From Galbula dea (Eukaryota > Chordata > Aves > Piciformes > Galbulidae), in contig VWZX01009108.1 in the NCBI GenBank assembly GCA_013399015.1, forward strand, positions 1,480,822-1,544,821: a stretch of 64,000 bases of DNA, read 5' to 3'. This document shows positions 62,488 to 64,000 of the stretch, one piece after another; position 1 is the stretch's first letter, and every line of letters starts with the position of its first letter. The notes beneath the pieces are model-generated. The model did not search any database, was not told where the DNA came from, and saw only the letters and a program-made list of their open reading frames with translations. The position numbers and the translations under genes were made by a program.

Positions 62488-64000
62488 AGCAGCTAATAAC
62501 CTATGGGATGGTGACAAGGGTCCTGCTGTCACCAGAGGTCCTGCTCAGATGGTAGAGAAAGGACTGAGATCTTGAGGAGAAAAAGGCATTGCTTTTTTCA
62601 GCTGGAGGGAGTGGTATGTGGAGAGAGCTCTCCTTGCTTCCATATGTTAATATGCTGCCAGCGTGAAGGAGGATTAAAATATCTGCATGACGTACTTCCC
62701 TGCACATCACAATTCATTCCTTGCATTACTTTTTCTTGTCAAAGCTGAGACATTCTGCAGTTTCAAAGAAATTCATGCTTTGCTACCAGTGAAAACCTTC
62801 AAGCCAAATCCTAAGAGGTCTGAAAACTACAGCTTTCAGTGAATGTTGGGGGAAGAGGGAGCTCGTAACAAAGAGCATAATGACAGATGGGCACATCAGC
62901 ATAAAATCCTGGTGCAAGCAAAGTAGCCAGCATTTTTATCTTCATCCAGTGACTTAAGAAGCATCTGGTAGGTTCTTCCCTGGGGCTCATTCCACTGAGT
63001 CATCACAAGGTAAAACTACTGCTTCTCTCTCATTCACCCCAAAATGAAATCAGTGATGGAGTGGTAAATAAAACAGGAGACTCAATTCACAATATTTAAT
63101 GCAGATGAGAGATGGAGAAGCTTCACTCACCCAGATGTCCCCTTCCACCGTCACTGGAACAAATGCTGCCCCTTGGGGGTTTCAGAAAAAACATCAAGGT
63201 GATTTTTTTTCCCTGCCCTCTTGCTGTTGAGAGCTCTTCCCCTGCTATCAGCTGTGCCTGACTCAAAGGAGAGGGAATTGCTGAGGGTTCAAGCCTTCTG
63301 CCTGTACCTCGCTGAGGATTCACCTCCTTGTAGAGAACAGACCCAGGAAGGAAAGAGTTTAACGCAGCAAAAAAAAGTGACTGCCTAGGGAGAGGTGAAT
63401 GACGAAACTCAGGACTCAAAGCTGAGTCCTTAGAGGGTATCCAGAGGGGAGGGGGCTTAGCAGCAAAATCCTGAAAGCTTCCTGAATGGTATTGCAAAGG
63501 GAATACAAACACAATCCATGGTCCTACCTAAATTCTAGGCTGTGAGGGTTGGTCTCCAAAAAGCTACTGCACATCAGCACCAGTGGAAGGCAGCAGCCCT
63601 CAATCACTTATTCTGGGGTTACCCGCCTCAATCTCCTCAGCAGCTGATGAGGTGCTTAGCTGTGTGAGCTGCACAGCAGCACCCACAGAGCTAAACACCT
63701 GCTTTTGAAATGAATGAGATGGAGCAGTGTCCAACCCTGGCCATGGAGCACAGGGTGCCTGCTGTAGCTGCCTCGTGGAGAACAAGAGGCACTTAACAGA
63801 GCCCACGGCTTGTGTGGTTCTGTGACACAGCAGACAAGCAGACATCCAGAAAGGGAACACCACTGAAGTACCAGGCCTTACAAAAGCCACCAGTGACTCT
63901 TGGGTAGCAGGGACTAACTCTTTCTGCACTGCTGTTTGTTGTATCCCAAGACCCAATGTTGCTAGCCAGCTGCTGTCTGCTCTTCTGCTATTTTTCTATC

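Larger units (their letters stand above)
61204..64000 (-). other. Upstream PITPNM2 sequence without recognised exons
   Basis: The exon at 61203-61108 starts with two bases of a split codon, so at least one more coding exon lies upstream. None of the expected PITP-domain sequence is found up to 64000, so this is intron running off the window. Open frames at 62501-62710 and 63123-63512 on the minus strand match nothing I know. Confidence 0.5.

Noticed and set aside
1..64000. CRISPR arrays, operons, phage or bacterial defence genes, tRNA or rRNA genes
   Set aside because: No spaced direct repeats, cloverleaf or rRNA sequence was seen; the window is an ordinary vertebrate multi-gene locus.

Overview
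The window is vertebrate nuclear DNA, almost certainly from a bird. The supports are multi-exon genes with GT/AG introns, CpG-island promoters, several truncated CR1 LINE tails, short introns, and a gene order matching the ABCB9-OGFOD2-ARL6IP4-PITPNM2 block of human 12q24.31 (on a microchromosome in chicken, from memory). Species cannot be told from this sequence.

Layout. 1-1.0 kb: a CpG island with a duplicated CCAAT/GC-box promoter module and a candidate non-coding first exon of a minus-strand gene that leaves the window to the left (ABCB9 by synteny only). 1.5-2.0 kb: a CR1 tail. 2.5-8.6 kb, minus strand: an eight-exon gene for a 424-residue Ty3/Gypsy-type integrase, best matched by GIN2, the domesticated paralogue of GIN1. 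8.6-9.3 kb: a CpG island shared head to head with OGFOD2. 9.25-15.6 kb, plus strand: OGFOD2, seven coding exons, 349 aa. 17.0-22.8 kb, plus strand: ARL6IP4, a CpG-island first exon followed by six exons, 255 aa. 22.85-64 kb, minus strand: the 3' part of PITPNM2, with eighteen coding exons encoding the C-terminal 958 residues (FFAT motif, DDHD region, LNS2 domain) and a roughly 4 kb 3' UTR. The N-terminal PI-transfer domain lies beyond the right edge.

The genes do not form a pathway. OGFOD2 is a predicted 2-oxoglutarate/iron oxygenase, ARL6IP4 an SR-like nuclear protein and PITPNM2 a lipid-transfer protein of ER-plasma membrane contacts. Exon boundaries were set by hand from splice motifs, reading-frame continuity and remembered human proteins. 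Every intron listed for the three complete genes and PITPNM2 keeps the frame.

The points most worth a second look are: the GIN2-like integrase, whose frame and HHCC zinc finger are intact while two of three catalytic acidic residues look lost; a 31-bp tandem duplication that copies an OGFOD2 3' splice site, where the upstream copy would give a premature stop; a cryptic in-phase PITPNM2 exon resembling the start of the next exon; a 31-bp minisatellite in ARL6IP4 intron 1; and a perfect-arm hairpin in the PITPNM2 3' UTR. No CRISPR array, operon or prokaryotic defence system is present.
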